Shown: one piece after another, positions 9,193-18,784 of the stretch
Layout of the letters: each line of letters starts with the position of its first letter
Numbering within the stretch: position 1 is the first letter of the stretch
Assembly: GCF_011808225.1 (NCBI RefSeq)
Contig: NZ_SOYS01000002.1
Location: 740,065 to 804,064, forward strand
Length of the DNA stretch: 64,000 nucleotides
Source: Cedecea colo
Lineage (GTDB): Bacteria; Pseudomonadota; Gammaproteobacteria; Enterobacterales; Enterobacteriaceae
Direction of reading: 5' to 3'
Translations under genes and position numbers: made by a program
Notes under the pieces: model-generated
What the model was told of the DNA's origin: nothing
Seen by the model: the letters and a program-made list of their open reading frames with translations, nothing else
Databases searched by the model: none

Positions 9193-9474
9193 TTACTGCA
9201 CTAATGCCGTTAGCTTGCCAAATACGTCGGCGCCGTCGACGTCGCGCTTGATCTGCACCACGTCCTCCAGCTTATCTATCTCGCTGATCATCTGCTCCAG
9301 ACGCTGGTCATCATTGACCTGAAGCCAGATGCGGCTCCGATCGCCGGTAGATAGCGGCAGACAGAGAATGCCTTCAACGTTAAAAGCGCGGCGGGCAAAC
9401 AGACCACAAATGTGAGACATCACGCCCGGATGGTTACGCACCGTAAGTTCCAGAATAACGGTTAGCTGTTGCAT
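9193..9474 (-). CDS. ilvN: Acetolactate synthase I small (regulatory) subunit
   Basis: ACT-domain subunit of acetohydroxyacid synthase I, 93 residues (E. coli 96). The block [20 protein letters not shown] binds valine in feedback inhibition, and [13 protein letters not shown] ends the ACT fold. It lies 3 bases downstream of ilvB in the same transcript. It differs from E. coli mainly at the extreme N- and C-termini. Confidence 0.97.
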   Translation of the reverse strand: MQQLTVILELTVRNHPGVMSHICGLFARRAFNVEGILCLPLSTGDRSRIWLQVNDDQRLEQMISEIDKLEDVVQIKRDVDGADVFGKLTALVQ

Positions 9475-9477
9475 GGC

Positions 9478-11166
9478 TTACTCTCCAATCATTTCAATAT
9501 TGGCAGCGCCTGGCGGCACCATCGGGAATACTTTTTCTGCCGCATCGATGCGCACGTGGATCAGGCACGGACCCGGACGTGAGATCGCTTCCTGCAAAGC
9601 CGCCTGCGGATTTTCTGCTGCGTTTAAATCGCAGGTCGCAAGGCCAAACCCTTCGGCAATTTTGAGGAAGTTCGTCTGCCCGGAATAGGTCGCGGCAAAC
9701 ACATTCTGCTGATAGAACAGCGTTTGCTGTTGATGTACCAGCCCCAGCGCCTGGTTATTCATCAGGATGATTTTCACGTCCAGATTGTGCTCGGCGGCGG
9801 TCGCCATCTCCTGAATATTCATCATGATGCTGCCGTCGCCGGTGAAGCACAGCACCTTACGCTGTGGTTCTGCAAGCGCGGCGCCTACGGCGGCAGGCAG
9901 GCCAAAGCCCATCGTCCCAAGCCCGCCGGAGGTCAGCCACTGACGCGGCCGGTTCAACGGATACGCCTGCGCTACCCACATTTGATGCTGGCCGACGTCG
10001 GTGGTGATAATCGCTTCGTCATCCACGCACGCGGCGGCAGCGCTAATCAGGCCATATGGCGTCAGCGGATTATCCACGCCCGGCATGCTGAACGGAAATT
10101 CCTGCTGCAAACCAGCAACCTGTTGCAGCCAAAGCTTACGAGGCTGGGCGTCGATTGCGGGCAGCAGTTGTTCCAGCACTTCGCCCACGTCGCAGCGAAT
10201 GGCGATGTGCGCCTGTTTGATTTTTCCCAGCTCGGCCCTGTCGATATCTACATGGATAATTTTCGCGTTCGGGCAGAACTGCTCGGTTTTACCGATGGCT
10301 CGATCGTCAAAACGCGCGCCCATAACGATCAGCAGATCGGCTTCCTGCAGGATGTAGTTGGTGCTGCGCGCTCCGTGCATGCCCAGCATGCCCAGCGATA
10401 AAGGATGGCTGGCAGGAATCGTACCCAAAGCCATCAGCGTCATGGTCGTTGGCAGGCTGGCTTTTTCGGCAAGCAGCCTGGCATTCGCGTGGGCGTTAAT
10501 AATGCCGCCGCCCAGATACAGCACCGGGCGCTGCGCCTGGTTAATCATTGCTGCGGCATCGGCAATTTGCTGCGCTGCAAATTGTGGCGCTGGCGTGGGT
10601 TCAGAAACGGGCGGCAGTTCGCTGATGTCGATTTCGGCAGTTTGAATATCTTTCGGGATATCGATCCACACCGGGCCGGGGCGGCCGGATTCAGCAATGC
10701 GAAACGCGTCGCAGATAACCTGCGGCAGCTCGGCAATATCACGAACCAGATAGTTATGTTTGGTTATCGGAATGGAAATCCCGTAGGTATCCACTTCCTG
10801 GAACGCGTCGGTGCCAATCATCGATTTTGGCACCTGGCCGGTGATGCACACCAGCGGAATGGAGTCGAGGCGCGCATCGGCAATTGCCGTAACCAGGTTG
10901 GTGGCCCCCGGGCCGCTACAGGCGAGACACACCGCCGCTTTGCCCTGGGTACGAGCCATGCCCTGCGCCATAAAGCCCGCGCCCTGCTCGTGGCGGGCCA
11001 GAATATGACGAATTTTTTTGCTCTGACTTAGCGCATTGTAAAGCGGCAAAACGGTGCCGCCGGGGATACCGCTAACGGTGGTGATGCCGTGATGCTCCAG
11101 CATTTGCACAATCAATTGTGCGCCAGTAATACGACCTGCCTGCGGTGGGTTTTCCGAAATTGCCAT
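9478..11166 (-). CDS. ilvB: Acetolactate synthase I large (catalytic) subunit
   Basis: Thiamine-diphosphate enzyme that condenses two pyruvates to acetolactate, or pyruvate with 2-ketobutyrate, for valine, leucine and isoleucine synthesis. It has 562 residues (E. coli 562). The catalytic glutamate lies in ARHEQGAGFMAQG near residue 60. The ThDP/magnesium motif is GDGSIMMNIQEMATAAEHN near residue 440. It is preceded by the ivbL leader and an attenuator, so expression responds to charged valine and leucine tRNA. Confidence 0.98.
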   Translation of the reverse strand: MAISENPPQAGRITGAQLIVQMLEHHGITTVSGIPGGTVLPLYNALSQSKKIRHILARHEQGAGFMAQGMARTQGKAAVCLACSGPGATNLVTAIADARLDSIPLVCITGQVPKSMIGTDAFQEVDTYGISIPITKHNYLVRDIAELPQVICDAFRIAESGRPGPVWIDIPKDIQTAEIDISELPPVSEPTPAPQFAAQQIADAAAMINQAQRPVLYLGGGIINAHANARLLAEKASLPTTMTLMALGTIPASHPLSLGMLGMHGARSTNYILQEADLLIVMGARFDDRAIGKTEQFCPNAKIIHVDIDRAELGKIKQAHIAIRCDVGEVLEQLLPAIDAQPRKLWLQQVAGLQQEFPFSMPGVDNPLTPYGLISAAAACVDDEAIITTDVGQHQMWVAQAYPLNRPRQWLTSGGLGTMGFGLPAAVGAALAEPQRKVLCFTGDGSIMMNIQEMATAAEHNLDVKIILMNNQALGLVHQQQTLFYQQNVFAATYSGQTNFLKIAEGFGLATCDLNAAENPQAALQEAISRPGPCLIHVRIDAAEKVFPMVPPGAANIEMIGE

Positions 11167-11210
11167 GCTCCAGTCCTTCTCTCATGCCGTTTCGCTTTTC
11201 GGCCGGGGGA

Positions 11211-11251
11211 CTAAAACAAGAAACCCCGCCCGGTTTGCGCCGGCGGGGTTT
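11211..11251 (-). terminator. ilvB attenuator
   Basis: A perfect 10-bp stem, AAACCCCGCC/GGCGGGGTTT (11221-11230 and 11242-11251), followed on the minus strand by CTTGTTTTAG. It lies between ivbL and ilvB, as an attenuator terminator should. Confidence 0.9.
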
Positions 11252-11276
11252 TGGAATCGATGCGTTGATTCAGACC

Positions 11277-11375
11277 CTACGGCGCATTGCCGACGACGAC
11301 CACCACACGCACGACGACCACCGCGGCTGGTAGCGCGGTAAGTAGTAGGGCTGCGTTGCGAGTGAATGGAGTCAT
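11277..11375 (-). CDS. ivbL: ilvB operon leader peptide
   Basis: A 32-residue leader peptide that is almost entirely control codons. After MTPFTRNAALLLTALPAA come nine valines interrupted by one arginine, then GNAP and stop. E. coli IvbL is also 32 residues and ends VVVVVGNAP. Ribosome stalling at the Val/Leu codons when charged tRNA is scarce prevents formation of the terminator at 11221-11251. It is too short for routine gene finders. Confidence 0.95.
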   Translation of the reverse strand: MTPFTRNAALLLTALPAAVVVVRVVVVVGNAP

Positions 11376-11494
11376 TTGGGTCTCGAATTAATGAGTAACC
11401 TAAAGTTAACGTGAAAATCATACAAACATACTGCTTCGTTTCGCACAACAGCTTTATCTCTGTTAGCAAAAAATCGTGCGTAAGATCACATCAT

Positions 11495-12517
11495 TTAAAT
11501 AGCTGTTGCAGCAAATTCCCGTTGCAGTTCGTCAACCGGCAGGTAGCGGCCAATAATCACCAGCTTTGAGATACGGGACTCGGTTGGCTGCCATGCTGAG
11601 CCATAATCAAAGCCCGCTACCTTATGCACGCCCTGCACAATCAGGCGCTGCGGATTATCGGCAATCGCCAGTACGCCTTTGTAGCGCAGCATATCGTTGC
11701 CAAAACGGGCGATGCAGCTTTCCATAAAAGCGCCAATTTTTTTCAAATCCAGCAGGCCCGCGTCAAAAACATGCGCCTGAATAGCATCATCCCAGGACTG
11801 TTTTACCGCTGCTTTACGGAACGGCTGGAAGCGGGAAACGTGCTGGCTGTCCGCGCGGATAATATGAAATCCTCCCGCCAGCTCGACGTTATCCGTAAGT
11901 TCAAACGCATTGAGATCGAGCCAGAGATCTGCCGGACATTCGCCGTTAGCGATCTCGTAGATCTCCGCTTTGCTGTTGATCCGATGGATCCTTGCCAGCG
12001 CCTGAGCTTTTGTTTCTTCGTCAACGCGATCGGATTTTGTAAGTAAAATCCTGTCCGCAAAACCTAGCTGTGAAGCAGCTACGGCATGCTCATCAAGCTG
12101 ACGGGAAATATGTTCCGCATCGGCAAGGGCTATCACCGCATCCAGACGCAGCGCCTCGCGCAGGCGTTCATCAACGAAAAAGGTCTGCACGATGGGTGCC
12201 GGGTCGGCAAGGCCGGTGGTTTCTACTATCAGCCTTTCGAATCGCAGTTCGCCCGCAGCGCGTTTATCCAGCATTTCACTCAGCGCTGCCGTAAATTCAC
12301 CCCGCACGCTGCAACATACGCAGCCATTGCTCAGCTCCACCACGTTGACGTTTTCTCCGCCACGCAGCAGCGCGCCATCAATATTCACGGCGCCAAATTC
12401 GTTTTCAAGGATGGCGACAGGCTGGCTGTCATTATGGGCGAGGAAATAGTTCAGCAGGGTTGTTTTCCCGGCGCCGAGAAAACCGGTCAGTAGCGTGACA
12501 GATACCGCTTCATTCAT
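11495..12517 (-). CDS. yjiA: CobW/YjiA-family GTPase (metallochaperone type)
   Basis: G3E-class P-loop GTPase, about 340 residues from the ATG at 12517. Walker A is LLTGFLGAGKTTLLNYF near residue 9. The zinc-binding motif is NGCVCCS (CxCC), a guanine-specificity motif is TKSD, and a CobW C-terminal domain follows. Family members insert or traffic zinc, cobalt or nickel. It starts 16 bases after ybdD in the cstA operon, the order of E. coli btsT-yjiX-yjiA rather than of E. coli cstA-ybdD. A longer frame to 12601 exists, but it overlaps ybdD and lacks the family start. Confidence 0.9.
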   Translation of the reverse strand: MNEAVSVTLLTGFLGAGKTTLLNYFLAHNDSQPVAILENEFGAVNIDGALLRGGENVNVVELSNGCVCCSVRGEFTAALSEMLDKRAAGELRFERLIVETTGLADPAPIVQTFFVDERLREALRLDAVIALADAEHISRQLDEHAVAASQLGFADRILLTKSDRVDEETKAQALARIHRINSKAEIYEIANGECPADLWLDLNAFELTDNVELAGGFHIIRADSQHVSRFQPFRKAAVKQSWDDAIQAHVFDAGLLDLKKIGAFMESCIARFGNDMLRYKGVLAIADNPQRLIVQGVHKVAGFDYGSAWQPTESRISKLVIIGRYLPVDELQREFAATAI

Positions 12518-12533
12518 GTCAAAATCCTTAAGT

Positions 12534-12731
12534 TTAACAGCAGCGAGCGCCGCCTTTACCGCCATAACGCGCGTCCTGACGCTCGCGGAAAAACGCTTCA
12601 TAGGTCATCGGCGTCTGCTCAGGATGGGTGAGACGCATGTGCTGCACATAGTTGTCGTAATCCGGCACGCCGACCATCAGTTTGGCGGCCTGGCCGAGAT
12701 ATTTTCCTGCTTTGGCAAGGGTATCGAACAT
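12534..12731 (-). CDS. ybdD: YbdD/YjiX small protein
   Basis: A 65-residue protein, the same length as E. coli YbdD, containing [15 protein letters not shown] and ending [11 protein letters not shown]. The ATG at 12731 has a good AGGAGA ribosome binding site. It always accompanies CstA or BtsT peptide/pyruvate transporters; its molecular role is not established. The cysteine pair at the C-terminus is conserved. Confidence 0.95.
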   Translation of the reverse strand: MFDTLAKAGKYLGQAAKLMVGVPDYDNYVQHMRLTHPEQTPMTYEAFFRERQDARYGGKGGARCC

Positions 12732-12746
12732 GGTTTCTCCTGGAAC

Positions 12747-12813
12747 GGTGGATGGCGCGTTGCTTATCCACCCTACAAAACCCAAGGCGGGTAAGCGCAA
12801 AGCGCCACCCGCC
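12747..12813. repeat. Pair of REP-like palindromes (BIME) in the cstA-ybdD gap
   Basis: Two inverted palindromes. 12747-12772 has GGTGGAT/ATCCACC arms. 12786-12813 has GGCGGGT/ACCCGCC arms. The same element recurs at 53888-53913. On the minus strand it may stabilise the upstream cstA message and lower ybdD expression. Confidence 0.7.
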
Positions 12814-12824
12814 TCCGGTCGGTG

Positions 12825-14930
12825 CTAGTGCGCGTTCTTAGCCTGCGTCACGATATCTTCGTAATCCTCAGGCATCGGTTCGTACGGCGTTTCGTTGGCG
12901 GTTGGCTTATCTGTTTTCAGCGCCTGAAGCGCCGTTTTAATCGAGAACAGGCCCAGCACCACAACGACCACCATAAAGAAGATGGTCAGCCCGGCATCCA
13001 GACGGTTGTTGAACACCAGCTGCGAAAGCTGCGACTGGGTGTACTGCGCCGGAATATTGCCGCTGTCGATCATCGCCTGGAACTTATTAGCCACGGCCAG
13101 GAAGCCCACTTTCGCATCCGGGCTAAAGGATTTCTGCCAGCCTGCCGCCAGGGTACAAATCAGCAGCCAGGCCGTCGGCACCAGCGCCACCCAGGCGTAT
13201 TTCTGCCTTTTCATTTTGAACAGGACGACCGCGCAGAGCATCAGCGCCATCGCCGCCAGCATCTGGTTGGCAATCCCAAACAGCGGCCACAGGGTATTAA
13301 TACCGCCGAGCGGATCGACCACGCCCTGATGCAGGAAGTAACCCCACGCCAGCACGCACAGTGCGGTTGCCAGTAAGTTCGCTGGCAGAGAGTCGGTTCT
13401 CTTAAGCCCCGGAGAGATAACGCCCAGCAGATCCTGCAACATAAAGCGCGCCGCACGCGTTCCCGCATCCACCGCCGTGAGGATAAACAGCGCTTCGAAC
13501 AGGATAGCAAAGTGGTACCAGAAGGAGACGTCCATCAGGCCGCCCAGCGCGCCGTGCAGAATGTAAGCCATGCCCACGGCTAAGGTTGGCGCGCCGCCCG
13601 CCCGCGAAATAATGCTCTGCTCGCCCACTTCATTAGCGATGTTGCTCAGGGTGTCCGGGGTTATCTGGAAGCCCCAGCTACTCACTACGCTTGCCGCAGA
13701 AGCCACCACGTCCGTCGCCCCTGCGGGCGCCAGCACCGCCAGCGGGCTATTCATCGCAAAGTACACGCCCGGGTCGATAACGCAGGCCGCAACCAGCGCC
13801 ATGATCGCCACGAACGATTCCATCAGCATGCCGCCGTAGCCGATAAAACAGGCCTGGTTTTCATTAGCCAGCATTTTCGGCGTGGTGCCAGAGGCGATAA
13901 GCGCGTGGAAACCAGACACTGCGCCACAGGCGATGGTGATAAACAGGAACGGGAACAGGTCGCCTGCCCACACCGGACCGGTGCCATCGATAAATTTGGT
14001 CAACGACGGCATTTGCAGCGTTGGACGCATAATCAGAATACCGATAGCCAGCCCAATAATCGTGCCGATTTTCAGGAAGGTAGAAAGGTAATCACGCGGA
14101 GCCAACAGCAGCCACACGGGCAGCACCGCCGCCACAAAGCCATAGCCCACCAGTATCCACGTCAGCTGCACGCCGGTGTAGTCAAAGTACGGCGCCCAGG
14201 TTGCGCTTTGCGCTACCCAGCCGCCGGAAATGATAGCGAAAACCAGGCACACCAGGCCGATAATCGACACCTCACCGATACGCCCTGGACGCAGATAACG
14301 AATATAAACCCCCATAAACAGCGCCAGCGGAATGGTAAACGCGACGGTGTACGTCCCCCACGGGCTGTGGGTCAACGCTTTCACCACGATCATCGCCAGC
14401 ACCGCCAGGATAATCACCATGATCATAAAGCAGGCAACAAGCGCGATAACGCCTGCGGTATTGCCCATCTCTTCTTTCACCAGTTCACCCAACGAACGTC
14501 CGTCGCGGCGGGTGGAGACAAACAGCACCATAAAGTCCTGTACCGCACCGGCCAGCACCACGCCCGCCAGCAGCCAGAGCATGCCCGGCAGATAGCCCAT
14601 CTGTGCAGCAAGCACCGGCCCGACCAGAGGCCCGGCCCCGGCAATGGCGGCAAAATGGTGACCGAAAAGCACTTTTTTATCCGTCGGCACATAATCCAGC
14701 CCGTCGTTATGGCGCACGGCAGGCGTCATACGGGTGGCATCAACGGTTAATACGCGTTTAGCGATAAACAGTCCGTAATAGCGATACGCAATAAGATAAA
14801 CGCAGACCGAGGCAACCACGATCCATAGCGCGTTGATCTGTTCGCCCCGGTTAAGGGCGATATAGCCGAGCGCGAATGCCCCGATAACCGCGAGCACTGC
14901 CCATACGAGGTGTTTCCCTGGGTTCGTCAT
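12825..14930 (-). CDS. cstA: Carbon-starvation peptide/pyruvate transporter CstA
   Basis: Large polytopic inner-membrane transporter, 701 residues (exact E. coli length). It has many hydrophobic helices and the family block HHFAAIAGAGPLVGPVLAAQ near residue 95. In E. coli it is induced on carbon starvation by cAMP-CRP and supports peptide and pyruvate uptake. The gene lies between entH and ybdD. A CRP-like site inside a 12-bp inverted repeat lies upstream (15039-15084). Confidence 0.97.
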   Translation of the reverse strand: MTNPGKHLVWAVLAVIGAFALGYIALNRGEQINALWIVVASVCVYLIAYRYYGLFIAKRVLTVDATRMTPAVRHNDGLDYVPTDKKVLFGHHFAAIAGAGPLVGPVLAAQMGYLPGMLWLLAGVVLAGAVQDFMVLFVSTRRDGRSLGELVKEEMGNTAGVIALVACFMIMVIILAVLAMIVVKALTHSPWGTYTVAFTIPLALFMGVYIRYLRPGRIGEVSIIGLVCLVFAIISGGWVAQSATWAPYFDYTGVQLTWILVGYGFVAAVLPVWLLLAPRDYLSTFLKIGTIIGLAIGILIMRPTLQMPSLTKFIDGTGPVWAGDLFPFLFITIACGAVSGFHALIASGTTPKMLANENQACFIGYGGMLMESFVAIMALVAACVIDPGVYFAMNSPLAVLAPAGATDVVASAASVVSSWGFQITPDTLSNIANEVGEQSIISRAGGAPTLAVGMAYILHGALGGLMDVSFWYHFAILFEALFILTAVDAGTRAARFMLQDLLGVISPGLKRTDSLPANLLATALCVLAWGYFLHQGVVDPLGGINTLWPLFGIANQMLAAMALMLCAVVLFKMKRQKYAWVALVPTAWLLICTLAAGWQKSFSPDAKVGFLAVANKFQAMIDSGNIPAQYTQSQLSQLVFNNRLDAGLTIFFMVVVVVLGLFSIKTALQALKTDKPTANETPYEPMPEDYEDIVTQAKNAH

Positions 14931-15038
14931 AATTGTTTTCCATTGTCAGGCCAGAAGCGTGAGGTGTTACATTTTGTTTCTAGAACAAAAGGTTGGATTT
15001 AACAATATGGAACCTGCGGAATACGCTGGTTTGACCGG

Positions 15039-15084
15039 GTCTTTACATCAGCTTGTTAAGGAGATCACTTTGTGATGTAAAGAC
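15039..15084. promoter_or_regulatory. 12-bp inverted repeat enclosing a CRP-like site upstream of cstA
   Basis: GTCTTTACATCA (15039-15050) pairs perfectly with TGATGTAAAGAC (15073-15084). The 22-nt loop holds TGTTA-AGGAGA-TCACT (15054-15069), eight of ten matches to the CRP half-sites. No T-run follows on the minus strand, so it is not a classical terminator for entH. Confidence 0.5.
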
Positions 15085-15117
15085 GCGGTAAAAAGTTGTG
15101 GGTCCGAGATGCGGTTA

Positions 15118-15534
15118 TTAACCCAACACCGCCGTCGTCAAACGGCTGGTACAGCAGCGCTTGCCGCGGATATCAAAGATGGCAATCTCCCAGACCTGGG
15201 AAGATTTACTGAGGTGCAGCGGTTTGCATACGCCGCGTACCTTTCCTGACGCCACGGCGCGGTGATGGCTGGCGCTGATTTCCGTCCCCACCACGCACTG
15301 CCCTTCTGAGGTGGTCAGAAACCCGGCCATCGATCCCAGCGTTTCCGCCAGCGCAACCGAAGCGCCGCCGTGCAGCAGACCGAACGGCTGATGGGTGCGT
15401 TCATCCACCGGCATTTCCGCTTCCAGACTCTCTTCATCCATGCGCGTAAAAGTGATGCCGAGCCGCGCCACCATGGACTTCTCGCCCATGCTGTTTAGTT
15501 CATCCAGCGTGAGCTGTCGTTTCCAGATACTCAT
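15118..15534 (-). CDS. entH: Enterobactin proofreading thioesterase
   Basis: Hotdog-fold thioesterase (YbdB), 138 residues (E. coli 137). It hydrolyses wrongly charged aryl groups from the EntB carrier domain. The catalytic region is [24 protein letters not shown], with the glutamate in the central helix. It is last of entCEBAH, 9 bases after entA. Confidence 0.95.
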   Translation of the reverse strand: MSIWKRQLTLDELNSMGEKSMVARLGITFTRMDEESLEAEMPVDERTHQPFGLLHGGASVALAETLGSMAGFLTTSEGQCVVGTEISASHHRAVASGKVRGVCKPLHLSKSSQVWEIAIFDIRGKRCCTSRLTTAVLG

Positions 15535-15543
15535 TGCTTTTCC

Positions 15544-16296
15544 TTACGCGCCGAGCGTCGCGCCGCCGTCAATCACAATGTCCTGCAAGGTGATATGGCT
15601 GGCATGAGATGAGGCGAGGAACATAATAGTGCTGGCGATCTCCTGCGGACGAGCGATTTTGCCCAGCGGGATGCCCAGCTTGAACTGCTCCGGAAAACCT
15701 TTGATGCGCTGCTGTTCCGCATCCGGCGTTTTCCAGAGCCGGCGTTGCATGTCGGTATCGGTGGAACCCGGGGATACCAGATTGCAGCGCACGCCGAACG
15801 GGGCAAGTTCCAGCCCAACGGTCAGCGCCAGGCTTTTCAGCGCGGCTTTCGATGCGCCATAGGCAGACATGCCGGTGCGCGGAGTGTGGGCCGCGTCAGA
15901 AGCGACGGTCACGACCGCCCCGCTGCGCTGTTCGCGAAAGCGCGGCATGGTCGCCCGGAACATATTGAATGCCCCGCCCACGTTGACCGCAAAAGTCTCC
16001 TGCCAGTCCTGTAACGAAAGCGTATCCGTTGCGCCCATGCGCAGAATACCGGCGGCATTGACCAGCACGTCCAGCTGCGGCGCATCGCCCAGTAACCGCT
16101 GAGTGACGGCCGTAACCTGTTCCGCATCCGCTACGTTAAGCGTTTCGGTCGCAAAGGGATAATCATCCAGCGGGAAAGCCAGATCGAAGCCGATAACCGT
16201 GGCACCGGCGGCGCTGAACGCCAGCGCGGTGTGATAGCCAATGCCTTTGCCCGCGCCGGTTACCCAGACGCGCTGGCCGCTAAAGTCTGTGCTCAT
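15544..16296 (-). CDS. entA: 2,3-dihydro-2,3-dihydroxybenzoate dehydrogenase
   Basis: Short-chain dehydrogenase, 250 residues from the ATG at 16296 (E. coli 248). NAD motif GAGKGIGYHTAL near residue 13; catalytic YGASK near residue 145. It oxidises 2,3-dihydro-DHB to 2,3-dihydroxybenzoate. Its start overlaps the end of entB (ATGA). Confidence 0.96.
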   Translation of the reverse strand: MSTDFSGQRVWVTGAGKGIGYHTALAFSAAGATVIGFDLAFPLDDYPFATETLNVADAEQVTAVTQRLLGDAPQLDVLVNAAGILRMGATDTLSLQDWQETFAVNVGGAFNMFRATMPRFREQRSGAVVTVASDAAHTPRTGMSAYGASKAALKSLALTVGLELAPFGVRCNLVSPGSTDTDMQRRLWKTPDAEQQRIKGFPEQFKLGIPLGKIARPQEIASTIMFLASSHASHITLQDIVIDGGATLGA

Positions 16297-17153
16297 GCCT
16301 GCGGCTCCCGCGACAGCAGCGCCCACCAGGCGTCAATGGTCGGGTTTTTCGCCAGCATCACGAAATCGATATCGGCGTGAATTTTGCGCCAGCTCGCAGC
16401 TAAAGCCATCATGCGCACGGAATCCAGACCGTAATCGATCAGGTTTTCGTCATCTTCGGGGATGTCGGATTCATCAAGCAGCGGCAGCACCAGATTACGC
16501 AGTTGCTCTTTGTTCTGCGGAGCAGATTCCGGCAGCAGATCGCGGGTCATCACCACGCGCCCGGAGCGGCCTGCGGTATATTTCAGCGCCATCATGTGCT
16601 CTTCGCGGCTGAAATCAGCCAGCGCGTCTGCCACCATAAACGGCTTGATGTCGCGCATAAACGCGTCGGTAGCGGTGGTCATACAGCCGATATGGGCGTA
16701 CACGCCGCAGATAATTAACTGGTTACGGCCGGTTTCCTTCAGGCTTTGCTCCAGCGGTGAGCGGATAAACGCGCTGTAGCGCCATTTGGTCAGCACCGTG
16801 TCGTTTTCATCGGGCGCAAGGGCGGCGACAACTTTCTGGCGCTCGGGATGTTTGTTCAGGCCCGGCCCCCACATATCGTTTAACAGCGCGCGATCCTCGT
16901 CGCTCTGGTTGTTCGGCTGCGCGGTGTAGTAAACCGGGATATTGTTGCGTTTACAGTAGCTTCTCAGCGCGGCGATATTGTCGATAACCTGCTGGATCAT
17001 CGGGCAGTTGTCGCCCCAGAAATCGATAAAATATTCTTGCATATCATGGATTAACAGAGCAGCGCGCTCGGGCTCAAAGGCCCACTGCACTTTGCTTTGC
17101 GGCAGGTCGGCAGCCGTCGGTAAGGAATATGCGTTCAGTTTTGGAATAGCCAT
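16293..17153 (-). CDS. entB: Isochorismatase / aryl carrier protein EntB
   Basis: Bifunctional 286-residue protein (E. coli 285). The N-terminal isochorismatase domain (about 1-205) makes 2,3-dihydro-DHB from isochorismate. The C-terminal aryl carrier domain has the phosphopantetheine serine at Ser245 in YGLDSVRMM. EntD loads this serine, EntE charges it and EntF takes the aryl group. Confidence 0.97.
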   Translation of the reverse strand: MAIPKLNAYSLPTAADLPQSKVQWAFEPERAALLIHDMQEYFIDFWGDNCPMIQQVIDNIAALRSYCKRNNIPVYYTAQPNNQSDEDRALLNDMWGPGLNKHPERQKVVAALAPDENDTVLTKWRYSAFIRSPLEQSLKETGRNQLIICGVYAHIGCMTTATDAFMRDIKPFMVADALADFSREEHMMALKYTAGRSGRVVMTRDLLPESAPQNKEQLRNLVLPLLDESDIPEDDENLIDYGLDSVRMMALAASWRKIHADIDFVMLAKNPTIDAWWALLSREPQA

Positions 17154-17167
17154 AGTTTCTCCGTCAA

Positions 17168-18784
17168 TCAGGAAGCCAGCTGTTTTTGGGCAATCAGCTG
17201 GCGCAAACGTTTTTTGTCCACTTTGCCAACCGGCGTAAGCGGCAGGCTTGCAACAATTTCGATACGATCCGGGAGTTTGAATTCCGCAATGCCCAGCTCG
17301 CGCAGGTAGCGGCGGATCTCCACGGCGCGGAACGGGCGGCTGCCTACGATAAACGCGCAGCTTTTCTCACCCAGCAGGCTGTCTTCCATCGATACCAGCG
17401 CGGCGTGGATTATTTCTTCGTGGCGCAGCAGCAGGTTTTCGATCTCCTCGGCGGCGATCTTCTCTCCGCCGCGGTTAATCTGATCTTTTTCGCGGCCCTG
17501 AACGGTGATGTAGCCGTCCTCAGCAATCGAGATCAGATCGCCGGATGAGTAAAACCCGTTGGCGTCGAAGGCGCTGGCATTGTGTTCCGGGCTGCGGTAA
17601 TAGCCACGGAAAGTGTACGGGCCGCGCGTCATCAGGCGGCCGACTTCACCCTGCGGCAGCGGATCACCGTTTTCATCGGCCACCCACACTTCGTCGTCCG
17701 GGCACATAGGTTTACCCTGGGTTTTGAAGATGTGTTCGTTGTCGTCATCAAGGCGCGTGTAGTTCACCAGGCCTTCTGCCATGCCGAACACCTGCTGGAG
17801 CTGGCAGCCAATTTCAGCCGGAATACGCGCCGCCAGCGCTTCACTCAGGCGTGCGCCGCCGACCTGTAATAAAGTCAGCGACGTCAGCGACTGGTTGCTG
17901 CCCCACTCGCTAATCGCCTGTAGCCAAAGGCTGACGGCAGGCGGAACCAGGGCAGTAACGTTTACCTGATGGCGTTCGATAAGCGGGAAGCACAGCGTGG
18001 CGCTCGGATCGCCCGCCAGCACCACGCGGCCGCCTGCATAAAACACGCCAAGCGAGCCTGGCGAACTTAACGCATAGTTGTGCGCGGCAGGAATTGCGCA
18101 TAAAAAGCGGGTATCTGCATCGAACCGGCAGATTTCCACGCTGCGGCGAATGCTGTAGTAGTAATCGTTATGCGTGCGTGGAATGAGTTTCGGCGTGCCG
18201 GTGGTGCCGCCGGAAAGCTGGAAGAAGGCCACTTCATCTGCCGCCGACGACGTAGCGACAAAGCCATCTTCCGGCTCGCTGATAAACGCGCTGAGTGAAC
18301 GGCTACGTTCGTTTTCGTTCAGCAATACCGCCATGCGCAGAGAAGGATTCTGGCTGCACAGGGCGTTCAGGAAATCGTCGTGCGCAAAAAGGTTGTGCTT
18401 GCGGTCGGCGATAAGTAACGCTGGCTCAAGCTGCTTTGCGTAGGCTTCAAGCTCGGTACGCTGGTGGCTGAACAAGGCATTAACGGGCGCAACACCAATC
18501 TTCAGCAGCGCAAACAGGGTGATATAGAGTTCCGCCACGTTGCCAAGCTGCACCAGCGCAGTCTCGCCGGTACGTAAACCGCGGCGTTGCAGCGCGCAGG
18601 CCAGGCGGGTGGCTGCCTGCTCCAGATCGCGATAGCTGTAATGACGCTCGCCGTCGATAAGCGCAATGGCGTCATTTTTGGCATGACGGCTCAGGATATC
18701 GGTAAGCGGCAGATCGGCCCAGTAGCCTTTTTCGCGATAGCGTGCGGCCAGATCCTCCGGCCAGCGGGTGAATTGAATCGCCAT
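17168..18784 (-). CDS. entE: 2,3-dihydroxybenzoate-AMP ligase
   Basis: Stand-alone adenylation enzyme, 538 residues (E. coli 536). AMP-binding motif [20 protein letters not shown] near residue 190; core YRSGDL-type motif is [10 protein letters not shown]; the C-terminal lysine lies in [10 protein letters not shown]. It activates DHB and transfers it to EntB. The ATG directly abuts the entC stop. Confidence 0.97.
   Translation of the reverse strand: MAIQFTRWPEDLAARYREKGYWADLPLTDILSRHAKNDAIALIDGERHYSYRDLEQAATRLACALQRRGLRTGETALVQLGNVAELYITLFALLKIGVAPVNALFSHQRTELEAYAKQLEPALLIADRKHNLFAHDDFLNALCSQNPSLRMAVLLNENERSRSLSAFISEPEDGFVATSSAADEVAFFQLSGGTTGTPKLIPRTHNDYYYSIRRSVEICRFDADTRFLCAIPAAHNYALSSPGSLGVFYAGGRVVLAGDPSATLCFPLIERHQVNVTALVPPAVSLWLQAISEWGSNQSLTSLTLLQVGGARLSEALAARIPAEIGCQLQQVFGMAEGLVNYTRLDDDNEHIFKTQGKPMCPDDEVWVADENGDPLPQGEVGRLMTRGPYTFRGYYRSPEHNASAFDANGFYSSGDLISIAEDGYITVQGREKDQINRGGEKIAAEEIENLLLRHEEIIHAALVSMEDSLLGEKSCAFIVGSRPFRAVEIRRYLRELGIAEFKLPDRIEIVASLPLTPVGKVDKKRLRQLIAQKQLAS

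Noticed and set aside
9724..10401. 225-codon frame antisense to ilvB
   Set aside because: Shadow frame; the sense strand is unmistakably ilvB.
11376..11470. -10/-35 promoter for ivbL
   Set aside because: TATGAT and TTGTGC are present on the minus strand but 20 bp apart, too far for a confident call.
13905..14750. 281-codon frame antisense to cstA
   Set aside because: Low-complexity His/Gln/Arg-rich shadow of a membrane-protein gene.
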